Source of the DNA: Mycolicibacterium frederiksbergense
Lineage (GTDB): Bacteria; Actinomycetota; Actinomycetes; Mycobacteriales; Mycobacteriaceae
Assembly (NCBI RefSeq): GCF_029893345.1
Contig: NZ_JARXVE010000005.1
Span: forward strand, 410,602-474,601
Length of the DNA stretch: 64,000 bases
Reading direction: 5' to 3'
The number at the start of each line of letters is the position of its first letter. The first letter of the stretch is position 1. Shown piece by piece: positions 42,908 to 51,698 of the stretch. Position numbers and translations under genes: made by a program. The notes below the pieces were generated by a model. The model saw only the letters and a list, made by a program, of their open reading frames with translations, was not told the DNA's origin and ran no database searches.

Positions 42908-44376
42908 GAGCGCGGGGCTCCGCCGCGCAGGTACACCGTGGTGGTGTGGGTGAAGAATTCCCGGGCCGCCGATCCCTGTTCCTTGGGGCCCAGACCGCTC
43001 TTCTTGGCGCCACCGAACGGCACGTGCGGATCGGCACCGGCCGATTCGGAGTTGACGTGCAGGACCCCGACGTCGACGTGTTCGACGGCTTGCAGTGCGC
43101 GGGTCAGATCCTGGGTGAAAATCGCTGCCGAAAGCCCGAATTCGCTGTCATTGGCAAGCCTGAACGCTTCCTCGGCGTCGGCGGCGCGGCGCACTGCCAG
43201 CACCGGGCCGAACAGCTCGTCGGTCCACACGTCGGCGGGCTGGTCGCCGAGTTCGACGACGGTCGGCGCGATGAAGTAACCGCCTGCCCGGGCGTCGTCG
43301 GCATAGGGTTGCCCGCCGGCCAAGACCGTGGCTCCCTGGGCCCGCGCGGTTTCGATGCCGGTGCTGATCGACTTGTGCGCCGACTCGCTGACGACCGGCC
43401 CCATCTGCGTGGCGTCGTCAACCGGATCGCCCACCACGAGTGCCCCGGCACGGTCGGTGAGCGCGTCCAGGAAGCGGTCGGCGATTCCCTCCGTGAGGAT
43501 CAATCGGGATGTGGCCGTGCACTTTTGACCGGTGGAGCGGAACGCACCCAGCATCACCTGCTCGACCGCCAGGTCCAGGTCCGCATCGTCGAGCACGACC
43601 GCGGCGTTCTTCCCGCCCATCTCGGCTTGCGCCGGAACCCCGCGGGCGGCCGCCATGCTCGCGATGCGCCGCCCGATGCCGGTCGATCCGGTGAAGGTGA
43701 CGGCATCGATGTCGGGATGGTTGACGATGCCGTCGCCGATGGCGGAGCCGCCGATGAGCAAGTTCAGCACACCCGCCGGCAGGCCCGCGCTGTCGAGCGC
43801 ATGCGCCAGGTGCATCGCGAGCAACGGCACGGTGCTGGCGGGCTTCCACACCACCGAGTTGCCGTAGATCAAGGCCGGCGCGATCTTCCACGCTGGGATG
43901 GCGATGGGAAAGTTGAACGGGGTGATGACCCCGACCACGCCAACCGGCTTGCGGGTGACCAGGATCTGTTCACCGGCGCGTGGGGAGGCATAGATCTCGC
44001 CGGCCTGACGGTCACCTTCGTTGCCGTAGTAACGCAGGATCTGGGCGGCGCGACGCACTTCACCGACACCTTCGGCCAGCGTCTTGCCTTCTTCGACCGA
44101 CAGGTCGCGGCCCCACTCGCCGGCGTGGCCGTCGATGACCTCGGCCGCGGCCAGCAGTACGGCACCACGCGCGGCGATCGGGGTGGCAGCCCACGCCCGA
44201 CCGGACTCGGCAGCCGCAGCCACCGCCGCCCCGAGATTGTCCGCGCTCGCGGCGCCGCCTTCGGCGACCACGGACTGTGGCCGTGAAGGGTTGACGCTGC
44301 GGACGCCGTCGCCCTCGCCGGAAACCCATTGCCCGGCAATGAGGTGCTGCAGTCGTGCAGGTGTGTGCATGGTCAT
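42904..44376 (-). CDS. NAD(P)-dependent aldehyde dehydrogenase, ketoglutarate/glutarate-semialdehyde type
   Basis: 490 residues. Catalytic Cys in STGQKCTATSRL (about 287), Glu in AEMGGKNAAVVLDDAD (about 253), NAD loop FTGSTGIGRRIASMA. The GQKCTATSR form around the Cys is common in alpha-ketoglutarate-semialdehyde dehydrogenases, so either that or glutarate/succinate semialdehyde fits. The ATG at 44370 is an alternative start. It sits between the aminotransferase/acyl-CoA dehydrogenase and the CoA-transferase, matching the oxidation step of a 5-aminovalerate-to-glutaryl-CoA route. Confidence 0.87.
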   Translation of the reverse strand: MTMHTPARLQHLIAGQWVSGEGDGVRSVNPSRPQSVVAEGGAASADNLGAAVAAAAESGRAWAATPIAARGAVLLAAAEVIDGHAGEWGRDLSVEEGKTLAEGVGEVRRAAQILRYYGNEGDRQAGEIYASPRAGEQILVTRKPVGVVGVITPFNFPIAIPAWKIAPALIYGNSVVWKPASTVPLLAMHLAHALDSAGLPAGVLNLLIGGSAIGDGIVNHPDIDAVTFTGSTGIGRRIASMAAARGVPAQAEMGGKNAAVVLDDADLDLAVEQVMLGAFRSTGQKCTATSRLILTEGIADRFLDALTDRAGALVVGDPVDDATQMGPVVSESAHKSISTGIETARAQGATVLAGGQPYADDARAGGYFIAPTVVELGDQPADVWTDELFGPVLAVRRAADAEEAFRLANDSEFGLSAAIFTQDLTRALQAVEHVDVGVLHVNSESAGADPHVPFGGAKKSGLGPKEQGSAAREFFTHTTTVYLRGGAPRS

Positions 44377-44404
44377 TCGATAGCCCCAATCAGGTTGCAG
44401 CGGC

Positions 44405-45598
44405 TCAGCGGAACGCGGCCTGGCCGGTGAGCGCCTTGCCGATCGCGAGCATGTGCATCTCGGAGGTGCCTTCGTAGGTCAGCACCGATTCGAGGTTGTT
44501 GGCGTGGCGCAACGGCGAGTACTCCAGGGTGATGCCGCTGCCGCCCAACAGGGTCCGGCATTCCCGCGCGATCGCCAGGGCTTCGCGGACATTGTTGAGC
44601 TTGCCGAGCGAAATCTGCTCCGGGCGTACGCCTTCGGCGTCCTTGATCCGACTCAGGTGCAGCGCCAGCAGGACACCCTTGCCCAGCTCGAGGGTCATGT
44701 TGGCCAACTTCTCCTGGGTGAGCTGGTAGCTCGACAGCGGCCGGTCGAACACGTCGCGGCTCTGGGTGTAGGCGATGGCGGTCTCCAGGCTGTCGCGAGC
44801 AGCTCCGAGCGCACCGAACACAATTCCGAAACGCGCTTCGTTCAGGCACGACAGCGGGCCGGACAATCCGCGGGCCTCAGGCAGCTGCGCCGACGCGGGC
44901 AGGCGCACATTGTCCAGAACCAGCTCGGAGGTCACCGACGCCCGCAATGACAGCTTCTTGTGGATCTCATTGGCGGTGAATCCCGGGGTGTCGGTGGGCA
45001 CCAGGAACCCGCGGATCCCGTCGTCGGTCTGGGCCCACACGGTGGCCACGTCGGCGAGATTGCCGTTGGTGATCCACATCTTGGTGCCGTTGAGAATCCA
45101 GTCGCTACCGTCCCGACGGGCGCGGGTGCGCATCCCGGCCGGATTGGAGCCGAAGTCGGGCTCGGTGAGACCGAAGCAGCCGATCGCCTCACCGGCGGCC
45201 AGCTTGGGCAACCATTCCTGCTTCTGCTCCTCGGAACCGAAGCGGTAGATGGAGAACATCGACAGCGAACCCTGTACGGAGACAAAGCTGCGGAACCCGC
45301 TGTCGCCGGCCTCCAGTTCCATACACGCCAGCCCGTAGCTCACGGCGCTGGTGCCCGCGCAACCGTAACCATCCAGGTGCATCCCGAGAACGCCGAGGCC
45401 ACCGAATTCCTTGGCCAACTCCCGCGGCAGGGTGGCCGATTCGAACCAGCCTTCGACATTCGGCTTGAGCCGGGTGTCGACGAACTGTCGGACCGTCGCG
45501 GCGATGTCGCGCTCGTCCTGATCAAGCAGGCGGTTGATGTCGAACAGATCCAGCGGCCCATAGGTTTTGGGGGCCGACGGGGCAGCGGTCAGCGTCAT
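44405..45598 (-). CDS. Acyl-CoA dehydrogenase, glutaryl-CoA dehydrogenase-like
   Basis: 397 residues from the ATG at 45598. Three acyl-CoA dehydrogenase domains: an N-terminal helical part, a middle beta part (CFGLTEPDFGSNPAGMRTRA; MWITNGNLADVATVWAQTDD) and a C-terminal flavin part. Its final region, LLGGSGITLEYSPLRHANNLESVLTYEGTSE in the family pattern, contains the catalytic Glu of YEGTSEMH (about 381). That spacing is typical of glutaryl-CoA dehydrogenases, which decarboxylate to crotonyl-CoA. Placed beside an aminotransferase and a CoA-transferase. Confidence 0.87.
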   Translation of the reverse strand: MTLTAAPSAPKTYGPLDLFDINRLLDQDERDIAATVRQFVDTRLKPNVEGWFESATLPRELAKEFGGLGVLGMHLDGYGCAGTSAVSYGLACMELEAGDSGFRSFVSVQGSLSMFSIYRFGSEEQKQEWLPKLAAGEAIGCFGLTEPDFGSNPAGMRTRARRDGSDWILNGTKMWITNGNLADVATVWAQTDDGIRGFLVPTDTPGFTANEIHKKLSLRASVTSELVLDNVRLPASAQLPEARGLSGPLSCLNEARFGIVFGALGAARDSLETAIAYTQSRDVFDRPLSSYQLTQEKLANMTLELGKGVLLALHLSRIKDAEGVRPEQISLGKLNNVREALAIARECRTLLGGSGITLEYSPLRHANNLESVLTYEGTSEMHMLAIGKALTGQAAFR

Positions 45599-45632
45599 GC
45601 GGTAACTCCTAGGCGAGATTGGATGGGTGAGG

Positions 45633-46991
45633 TCAGAGCGCGGCGAAGGCGTCGCGTACGACCCCCAGCGCCTCGATGAGCAGGTCATCGGAGATCGATA
45701 GCGGCGGCAGGAAGCGCAGCACATTGCCGAAAGTTCCGGCGGTCAGGGTCAGTACACCGTTGTTCAGGCAGTGCCGGGTGACCGCGGCTACGGCGTCGCG
45801 ATTGGGGGTGCGGGTGCCGGGAACGACGAGTTCGGCGGCGATCATGGCGCCACGGCCACGGATGTCGCCGAGAACCTCTGTCGTGGCGGCGATGCCACGC
45901 AGTTCACGCACCAGGATGTCGCCGATGGCTTGCGCGCGGTCGAGCAACTGATGGTTCTCGATCTCGTCGAAAACGCCCAGGGCGGCCGCGCAGGCCACCG
46001 GATTGCCGCTGTAGGTGCCTCCGATCCCGCCCGGATGCGCGGCGTCCATGATGTCGGCGCGGCCGGTGACCGCCGCCAGCGGCATGCCGCCGGCCAGGCC
46101 CTTGGCGGTGACGACCATGTCGGGCACCAAGCCGTCATGCTCACTGGCGAACCAGGTTCCGGTGCGGCCGATGCCGGCCTGCACCTCGTCGGCGACCAAC
46201 AGGATGCCGCGGTCGCGGCAGAAGTCGGCCACCGCGCGCAGGAAACCGTCGGCGGGAACGATGAATCCGCCTTCACCCTGGATGGGTTCAACCACGACGC
46301 ATGCCACCTCGTCGGCGCCGATCTGGGCATCGATGAGTTGGGCGAACTGGCTGAACGCCTCGGTGGCGCAATTCTCCGGACCGGACGGCCAGCGATACGG
46401 GTAGGCCATCGGCGCGCGGTACACCTCGGGGGCGAACGGCCCGAAGCTGTGCTTGTAGGGCTGGTTCTTGGCGGTCATGGTCATGGTCAGCAGCGAACGG
46501 CCATGGAAGGCGTGGTCGAACACCACGACGGCGGGCCGCTTGGTGGCGGCGCGGGCGTACTTGACGGCGTTCTCGACCGCTTCGCTGCCGGTGTTGAACA
46601 GCGCGGTGCGCTTCTCGTGGGTTCCGGGGGTGAGCCGGTTGAGGATCTCGGCCACCTCGATGTAGGGCTCGTAGGGGGTGGCCAGGAAACACGTGTGGGT
46701 GTAGCGGGCGAGCTGGTCGGCGGCGCGCGCGACGACGGCCGGCGCAGCGTTGCCCACAGTGGTGACCGCGATGCCGCTGCCCATGTCGATGAACGAGTTG
46801 CCGTCGACGTCGACGATCACGCCGCCCCCGGCGGCGGCGGCGTAAACCGGCGCGCCGCTGGCCAGTCCCGCGGGTAGGGCGCTGGAGCGGCGGGCGGCCA
46901 ATTCGCGGGAGCGCGGGCCTGGCACCTCAGTAACCAGTCGACGCTCCTGACGCAGGTCCGGACCGCCGATCGCCGTGTCGAGCATCGTCAT
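45633..46991 (-). CDS. gabT: 4-aminobutyrate/5-aminovalerate aminotransferase
   Basis: 452 residues from the ATG at 46991 (GGAAGGA upstream). Class III PLP aminotransferase: GSEAVENAVKYARAAT, VADEVQAGIGRTG (PLP Asp) and the Schiff-base Lys in VVTAKGLAGGMPLAA (about 289). GabT proteins act on GABA, and many also on 5-aminovalerate (DavT). With glutaryl-CoA dehydrogenase and CoA-transferase genes behind it, a C5 role is as likely as a C4 one. The gene symbol reflects family resemblance only. Confidence 0.88.
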   Translation of the reverse strand: MTMLDTAIGGPDLRQERRLVTEVPGPRSRELAARRSSALPAGLASGAPVYAAAAGGGVIVDVDGNSFIDMGSGIAVTTVGNAAPAVVARAADQLARYTHTCFLATPYEPYIEVAEILNRLTPGTHEKRTALFNTGSEAVENAVKYARAATKRPAVVVFDHAFHGRSLLTMTMTAKNQPYKHSFGPFAPEVYRAPMAYPYRWPSGPENCATEAFSQFAQLIDAQIGADEVACVVVEPIQGEGGFIVPADGFLRAVADFCRDRGILLVADEVQAGIGRTGTWFASEHDGLVPDMVVTAKGLAGGMPLAAVTGRADIMDAAHPGGIGGTYSGNPVACAAALGVFDEIENHQLLDRAQAIGDILVRELRGIAATTEVLGDIRGRGAMIAAELVVPGTRTPNRDAVAAVTRHCLNNGVLTLTAGTFGNVLRFLPPLSISDDLLIEALGVVRDAFAAL

Positions 46992-47145
46992 CTCGCTGGT
47001 TCCTTCCGTCGATGTGGGCGCCAGCCTACGAACGACAGCACCTCCACACCTATCGCCGGGTTGGACAATATTTCGAAGCGCCCTGTACATATCGGCGATT
47101 TCGATGGGCAGACGAAGCCCCTGACACCGTCAGCATCGAAGCCAG

Positions 47146-47901
47146 TTACGAATCGCCGCTGAGCGACACCAGCGACCATGGCGTCGCGGACACCGGCAGC
47201 GCCGGGCGCGAACTCGGGTTCTCCAGCTTGGATCCGGCCACGTGCTCGGCGTCGTTGGCGACGATCACCCGACCCTCGGCGTTGGTGAGCGCCAGCGGAG
47301 TGCGGTGCGCCGCGAACGTCGGCAACAGTGCGGCATCCAGCCGCGCTACCGGCACATCGGTGCCCGCCACGCCGATGAACTCCCCGCGCCCAGAGGTCAC
47401 CGGGACGGCGAAGGTACACACGTAGAGATCGACGCCGGTGTAGTCCAGATACGGTCCGTACACCCACCGGATTCCACGGTCGCGGGGCACGGAATACCAC
47501 TCCATCATCGAGTAGTCGTAGAAGTACTCGCTGCCCGGATTGAGATCCAGCGCGAGCCTCTTTGCTTCACCAGCTGGCTTGGGGTCTGGACGCCACCACT
47601 CCAGGTAACGCGGAACGTCGGCCAACACGCCGTCGGCGACGACAAATCCGACCCCGTTCACCAAATGGCTCTGCCGCTGCAACTCACCGATTATGGGGTC
47701 GCGGAGCTCAGCCAGATCGGTCGAGCATGGCTTGGCGCCGGAGTCTTCAATGCGATCCCACAGCGCACGGGTGGCCGCCGCAATGGTGTGCAGCGAGGCA
47801 AAGATGTCCTCCACGACCGAGGTCACCGCCGCAGACACCAACTCGAGCGCCACATCGCCATCATCGGCGCGAAACGTGGGGTCCGGTCCGTTCGCCATCA
47901 T
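47146..47901 (-). CDS. Stand-alone Cache/PDC-sensor domain protein, apparently cytosolic
   Basis: 251 residues. A helical N terminus (about 15-75) leads into a PDC/dCache-like sensor fold: GVGFVVADGVLADVPRYLEWW, then YDYSMMEWYSVPRDRGIRW, GPYLDYTGVDLYVCTFAVPV and FIGVAGTDVPVARLDA. The W-Y and Y/D spacing is reminiscent of Cache domains that bind amines or amino acids. There is no signal peptide, no membrane helix and no output domain, whereas Cache domains normally face outside as part of receptors. It lies between the GntR regulator and gabT on the same strand, so it may be a soluble amine sensor or carrier. Confidence 0.7.
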   Translation of the reverse strand: MMANGPDPTFRADDGDVALELVSAAVTSVVEDIFASLHTIAAATRALWDRIEDSGAKPCSTDLAELRDPIIGELQRQSHLVNGVGFVVADGVLADVPRYLEWWRPDPKPAGEAKRLALDLNPGSEYFYDYSMMEWYSVPRDRGIRWVYGPYLDYTGVDLYVCTFAVPVTSGRGEFIGVAGTDVPVARLDAALLPTFAAHRTPLALTNAEGRVIVANDAEHVAGSKLENPSSRPALPVSATPWSLVSLSGDS

Positions 47902-47985
47902 CTCGAATGCCCTCCCGTCTTTGTCGGCGTCAGCCTAGGCACCGGCGCACGGCAGGATGCCGGCGATGCCGGATCAACCCTGGAC

Positions 47986-48738
47986 TCATGTTCTGGCGAG
48001 CTCCATCCGCAGGCCAATGAGCCGTCGGATGGTCAACGCGCTGTACTCCTCTGCCAATGACCGCGCGCCCGCCTCATCCCCGGCCTCGATGGCGTCGACG
48101 AGCAGGTGATGGCTGGCCGCCTCGCCCGCAGGATCCAACCCCAAGCGGGGTAGCCAGACCATCGCCGACAGTTCGGCCTGCATGTTCACCTCGGCGCGGG
48201 TGAGGCGCGCGGACTGGGAACACACCGCTACCTCGATCTGGAACCGACTGTCGGCGCGACGGCTGGTGATCGCGTCCGAACTGACCGCAAGACGGTCGGC
48301 CAGCGTCCGGAGCCGGGCGATGTCGGCTGCGACGGCCCGGCGGGTCGCCAGCACTGCAGTGGCACCGGCGACCGCAAAGTGTTCGTCGCCCAGGTCACGC
48401 AACCCCTCGACGGTCAGCTCTTGCAGCAGCGCCAGCGACCGAGTGTGCACATCTTCGGCCGAGGCCCGCACGAAACTTCCGCCGCCGCGACCTCGCTTCG
48501 TCACGACCAGCCCCTGCTCCCGCAAGATAGCCAGCGCTTCACGCAGGGTCATGGTCGATACGCCCAGTTGAGTGGCCAGATCGATTTCGCTCGGAAGTTG
48601 CTCACCGTCGGAGATCACCCCGAGGCCGATCGCGGCAGAGATGCGCGCCACCACGGCGTCCGTGCGTGGGCCACTTCCCGCCAGCGGTGAAAGCACAGCC
48701 CCCACCGCGGTGAGGCCACGCAACTGTTCGACCGCCAC
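47986..48738 (-). CDS. GntR/FadR family transcriptional regulator
   Basis: 250 residues. N-terminal winged helix-turn-helix at about 25-95 (ISDGEQLPSEIDLATQLGVS, then TMTLREALAILREQGLVVTK and the wing RGRGGGSFVRAS). The C-terminal FCD helical domain has candidate metal/ligand residues (FQIEVAVCSQS; EAASHHLLVDAIEAGDEAGA). It sits at the divergence point of the two catabolic arms, 112 bases from the permease, and is probably the master switch. Confidence 0.88.
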   Translation of the reverse strand: MAVEQLRGLTAVGAVLSPLAGSGPRTDAVVARISAAIGLGVISDGEQLPSEIDLATQLGVSTMTLREALAILREQGLVVTKRGRGGGSFVRASAEDVHTRSLALLQELTVEGLRDLGDEHFAVAGATAVLATRRAVAADIARLRTLADRLAVSSDAITSRRADSRFQIEVAVCSQSARLTRAEVNMQAELSAMVWLPRLGLDPAGEAASHHLLVDAIEAGDEAGARSLAEEYSALTIRRLIGLRMELART

Positions 48739-48784
48739 GGTTCCCTCCTGCCAGGGCTGTTTTGACGATGGTACGAGATAAGTC

Positions 48785-48813
48785 TTGAACTATGAACTAT
48801 GAACCTTTATGTT
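48785..48813 (+). promoter_or_regulatory. Promoter with TGAAC tandem repeats upstream of the permease
   Basis: TTGAAC (48785-48790) and TATGTT (48808-48813) are 17 bases apart, a good -35/-10 pair. The spacer is two tandem TATGAAC heptamers, so TGAAC recurs every 7 bases three times (48786, 48793, 48800). This may be an operator embedded in the promoter. Confidence 0.6.
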
Positions 48814-48850
48814 TTAATCCTATGGCTTAACTCACAGCCCTCGCACGAAC

Positions 48851-50383
48851 ATGGCCCCTGACACAGAAAGCCGGCCGCCTATGTCGAAATCACCCGAGCC
48901 GCACGACGAGGACCACGCACAACTCGCCGCGCTCGGTTTCCAGTCCGAGTTCAAGCGGGACATGAGCCTTTGGGCCAACTTCTCGCTCGGCTTCACCTAT
49001 CTCTCGCCGGTCGTCGGCATCTACACGGTCTTCGCGTTCGCCCTGGCCGCCGCCGGCCCGCCGATGATCTGGAGTCTTCTGATCGCGGGCTTCGGCCAGC
49101 TGCTGGTCGCGCTGGTGTTCAGCGAAATCGTCGCCCAATTCCCGGTGGCCGGCGGCGTGTACCCGTGGGCCCGCCGACTCTGGGGCCGCAAATGGGCATG
49201 GATGACCGGCTGGGTGTACATCTTCGCGCTGCTGGCCACCATCGCCGGCGTGGCCTACGGCGCCGGCCCGTTCGTAGCCACGGTCTTCGGGTTCACCTCG
49301 ACGGTCAACACCACCGTCGTATGCGCGCTGATCGTGCTGCTGCTGGCCACCGTCATCAATCTCACCGGCACCAAGATGCTGAGCTACTTCGCGATCTTCG
49401 GCTTCTCCGCCGAACTCATCGGCGCGCTGATCGTGGGCGGATGGCTGCTACTGACCCAACGTCATCACGGTCTTGATGTGCTGTTCAACAGCTTCGGGGC
49501 GCAGGGCGACCACAGCTTTCTCTACGCCTTCCTGGCGGCCAGCCTGATCGGCGTCTACCAGTACTACGGTTTCGAGGCCTGCGGTGACGTCGCCGAGGAG
49601 GTCCGCAATCCCGGCGTCCAGATCCCGAAGTCGATGCGACGGACGATCTACATCGGCGGCGCCGCAGCGACTTTCGTCTGCCTCAGCCTCGTTCTTTCGG
49701 TCGTCGACATCGGCGCGGTGATCCGGGGCGATGATGTCGACCCGATCTCGACCACACTGGCCACCGCGTTCGGGCCGGTCGGCTCCAAGATCGTGCTCTG
49801 CATCGTGCTGATCTCGTTCGTGTCCTGCGCCCTGAGCCTGCAGGCGGCCGCCAGCCGGCTGCTCTACTCGTACGGCCGCGACAACATGGTCGTCGGCTCC
49901 AAGCTCTGGGCCCGGTTCGACAAGAAGCGCCACGTCCCCCCGTATGCGTTGCTTGCCGCGGCGGTCATCCCCGCCGCCCTCATCATCGGGTCGATCGTCT
50001 CCGCGGACGCGCTGACCAAGCTCATCAGCTTCGGTTCGGTCGGCATCTACATCGCCTTCCAGATGGTCGTCTTCGCGGCCCTGCGCGCTCGCGTCAAGGG
50101 ATGGGTGCCCAGCGGCAAGTACCGCCTCGGACGGTGGGGAATGTTGGTGAATGTCGGTGCCCTGATCTACGGCGTGGCGGCGATCATCAACATCTGTTGG
50201 CCCCGGACGCCCGAGGCGCCCTGGTACGACAACTACATCGTGTTGCTGATGTCAGGCATCGTGATCGGACTGGGCCTGCTCTACATGGCCACCGCCCGCT
50301 CCCATTCCAACGGCAACACGCCGCACGCCGATGCGATCCCGACCGCATCCCCGAAGAAATCCGTAGCGGCGCAGCCCGTTTAA
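48851..50383 (+). CDS. APC-superfamily amino acid/amine permease
   Basis: 510 residues with about twelve membrane helices and the APC fold: FSLGFTYLSPVVGIYTVFAF in helix 1, GVYPWARRLWGRKWAWMTGW in helices 2-3, YQYYGFEACGDVAEEV in helix 6. The end is polar. Closest in style to permeases for GABA, putrescine or ethanolamine. The ATG at 48881 is an alternative start. First gene of the rightward arm, so its cargo is probably the amine that the next genes degrade. Confidence 0.88.
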   Translation: MAPDTESRPPMSKSPEPHDEDHAQLAALGFQSEFKRDMSLWANFSLGFTYLSPVVGIYTVFAFALAAAGPPMIWSLLIAGFGQLLVALVFSEIVAQFPVAGGVYPWARRLWGRKWAWMTGWVYIFALLATIAGVAYGAGPFVATVFGFTSTVNTTVVCALIVLLLATVINLTGTKMLSYFAIFGFSAELIGALIVGGWLLLTQRHHGLDVLFNSFGAQGDHSFLYAFLAASLIGVYQYYGFEACGDVAEEVRNPGVQIPKSMRRTIYIGGAAATFVCLSLVLSVVDIGAVIRGDDVDPISTTLATAFGPVGSKIVLCIVLISFVSCALSLQAAASRLLYSYGRDNMVVGSKLWARFDKKRHVPPYALLAAAVIPAALIIGSIVSADALTKLISFGSVGIYIAFQMVVFAALRARVKGWVPSGKYRLGRWGMLVNVGALIYGVAAIINICWPRTPEAPWYDNYIVLLMSGIVIGLGLLYMATARSHSNGNTPHADAIPTASPKKSVAAQPV

Positions 50384-50421
50384 CAGACCCGCCAGCTTCC
50401 GATCAGCAGAGGAGAGTCGCC

Positions 50422-51648
50422 GTGACTCCAAATGCCATCAACGCCAACACCATCACTGCCAACACCTTCCCCGCGCCTCCGCGCCTGAGCGTGACCGATC
50501 CCGCGTTCTCGATCACCTCGGCCGTGGTGCACGAGGCCCGCGAGGCCAGCTGGTTCGCCCATACCGAGTACGGGATCGCGGTCCTGCGCTACGACGAGGT
50601 CAGCGAACTCATGCGCCACCCGAGTCTGCGCCAGGGCAGTCACCACTGGCCGGCCCACAACGGCGTGACCGGCGGCCCCTTCCTGGACTGGTGGAACAGC
50701 TGGATCCTGAACAAGGAGGGCCAAGAGCACCAGCGGCTGCGCACGCTGCTCAACCCGGCGTTCTCCAAGCGGTTGATCAAAGGCCTCGTACCTCGGTTCC
50801 AGGCGCTGGCCGGCGAACTCATCGACGCCTTCGCCGACAAGGGTGAGTGCGAGTTCATCTCCGAGTTCGCCGACCCGTATGCCGCTCGGGTCATCGCCAT
50901 CATGCTGGGCCTGCCCGAATCGGAGTGGCGGATCATCGCCCGCGAGTCCGCGACCATCGGGCTGGCGATGGGTGTCACGTTCAAGCAGGAGCTGCCGCGG
51001 ATCGAGGCCGCCCTGGCCACGCTTTTCGAGTACGCCGACGCCGCGATCGCCGACCGCGAGGCCAACCCGCGCGATGATTTCACGTCGACCCTCGTGCAGG
51101 CGAAGAACGACGGTGGGCTGTCCGCCGACGAACTGCGCGATGCCATCGTCCTGATGATCTTCGGCGGCTACGACACCACCCGCAACCAACTCGGCCTGGC
51201 GATGCAGAGCTTCATCGCCAACCCCGCACAGTGGGATCTGCTCGCACAGAACCCGGCCCTGGGCGGCAAGGCGGTCGAGGAGGTGATGCGGACCAACCCG
51301 ACGGTCCGCTGGGTCACCCGCGAGGCGACCGAGGACTTCGAGCACAAGGGACTGTCCATCAGCGCCGGAACCACCGTCCACCTGTTCAGCGAGTCCTCCG
51401 GCACCGATCCACGGGTGTTCGGGCCACCCAGCTTCGACATCGCCGCGGAACGCAAGCCGCACTTCGGTTTCGGCGGCGGGCCGCACCACTGCCTTGGGCA
51501 CTTCGTCGCCCGGGCCGACATGTCCGAGGCACTGCCTCTGCTCGCCAGCCGGCTGCGGGACCCGAAGATTCTCGACGGTGCCGAATGGATGCCCGACTCG
51601 GGCAACACCGGCGCGAACAGGCTTCCGATCAGCTTCACCCCGGCCTGA
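50422..51648 (+). CDS. Cytochrome P450 of the amine-catabolic island
   Basis: 408 residues from the GTG at 50422 (GGAGAG upstream). Heme-binding loop FGFGGGPHHCLGHF with the Cys ligand at residue 357; I-helix IFGGYDTTRNQLG with the acid-Thr pair; K-helix ExxR in EEVMRTNP. Soluble bacterial P450 of normal length. No ferredoxin gene is adjacent; the PDR-type reductase at 55309 is the likely electron donor. Hydroxylation next to the nitrogen, which opens or dealkylates an amine, is the inferred reaction. Confidence 0.88.
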   Translation: MTPNAINANTITANTFPAPPRLSVTDPAFSITSAVVHEAREASWFAHTEYGIAVLRYDEVSELMRHPSLRQGSHHWPAHNGVTGGPFLDWWNSWILNKEGQEHQRLRTLLNPAFSKRLIKGLVPRFQALAGELIDAFADKGECEFISEFADPYAARVIAIMLGLPESEWRIIARESATIGLAMGVTFKQELPRIEAALATLFEYADAAIADREANPRDDFTSTLVQAKNDGGLSADELRDAIVLMIFGGYDTTRNQLGLAMQSFIANPAQWDLLAQNPALGGKAVEEVMRTNPTVRWVTREATEDFEHKGLSISAGTTVHLFSESSGTDPRVFGPPSFDIAAERKPHFGFGGGPHHCLGHFVARADMSEALPLLASRLRDPKILDGAEWMPDSGNTGANRLPISFTPA

Positions 51649-51698
51649 GCAGCCCATCCAGCCCACCAAACCAAATTCATCCCGAAAGGTCCGCGTCC

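Noticed and set aside
50422..51648. Firm naming of the P450 as PipA/MorA (CYP151)
   Set aside because: The context is similar, but the redox partner differs and the CYP family needs an alignment that I cannot run.
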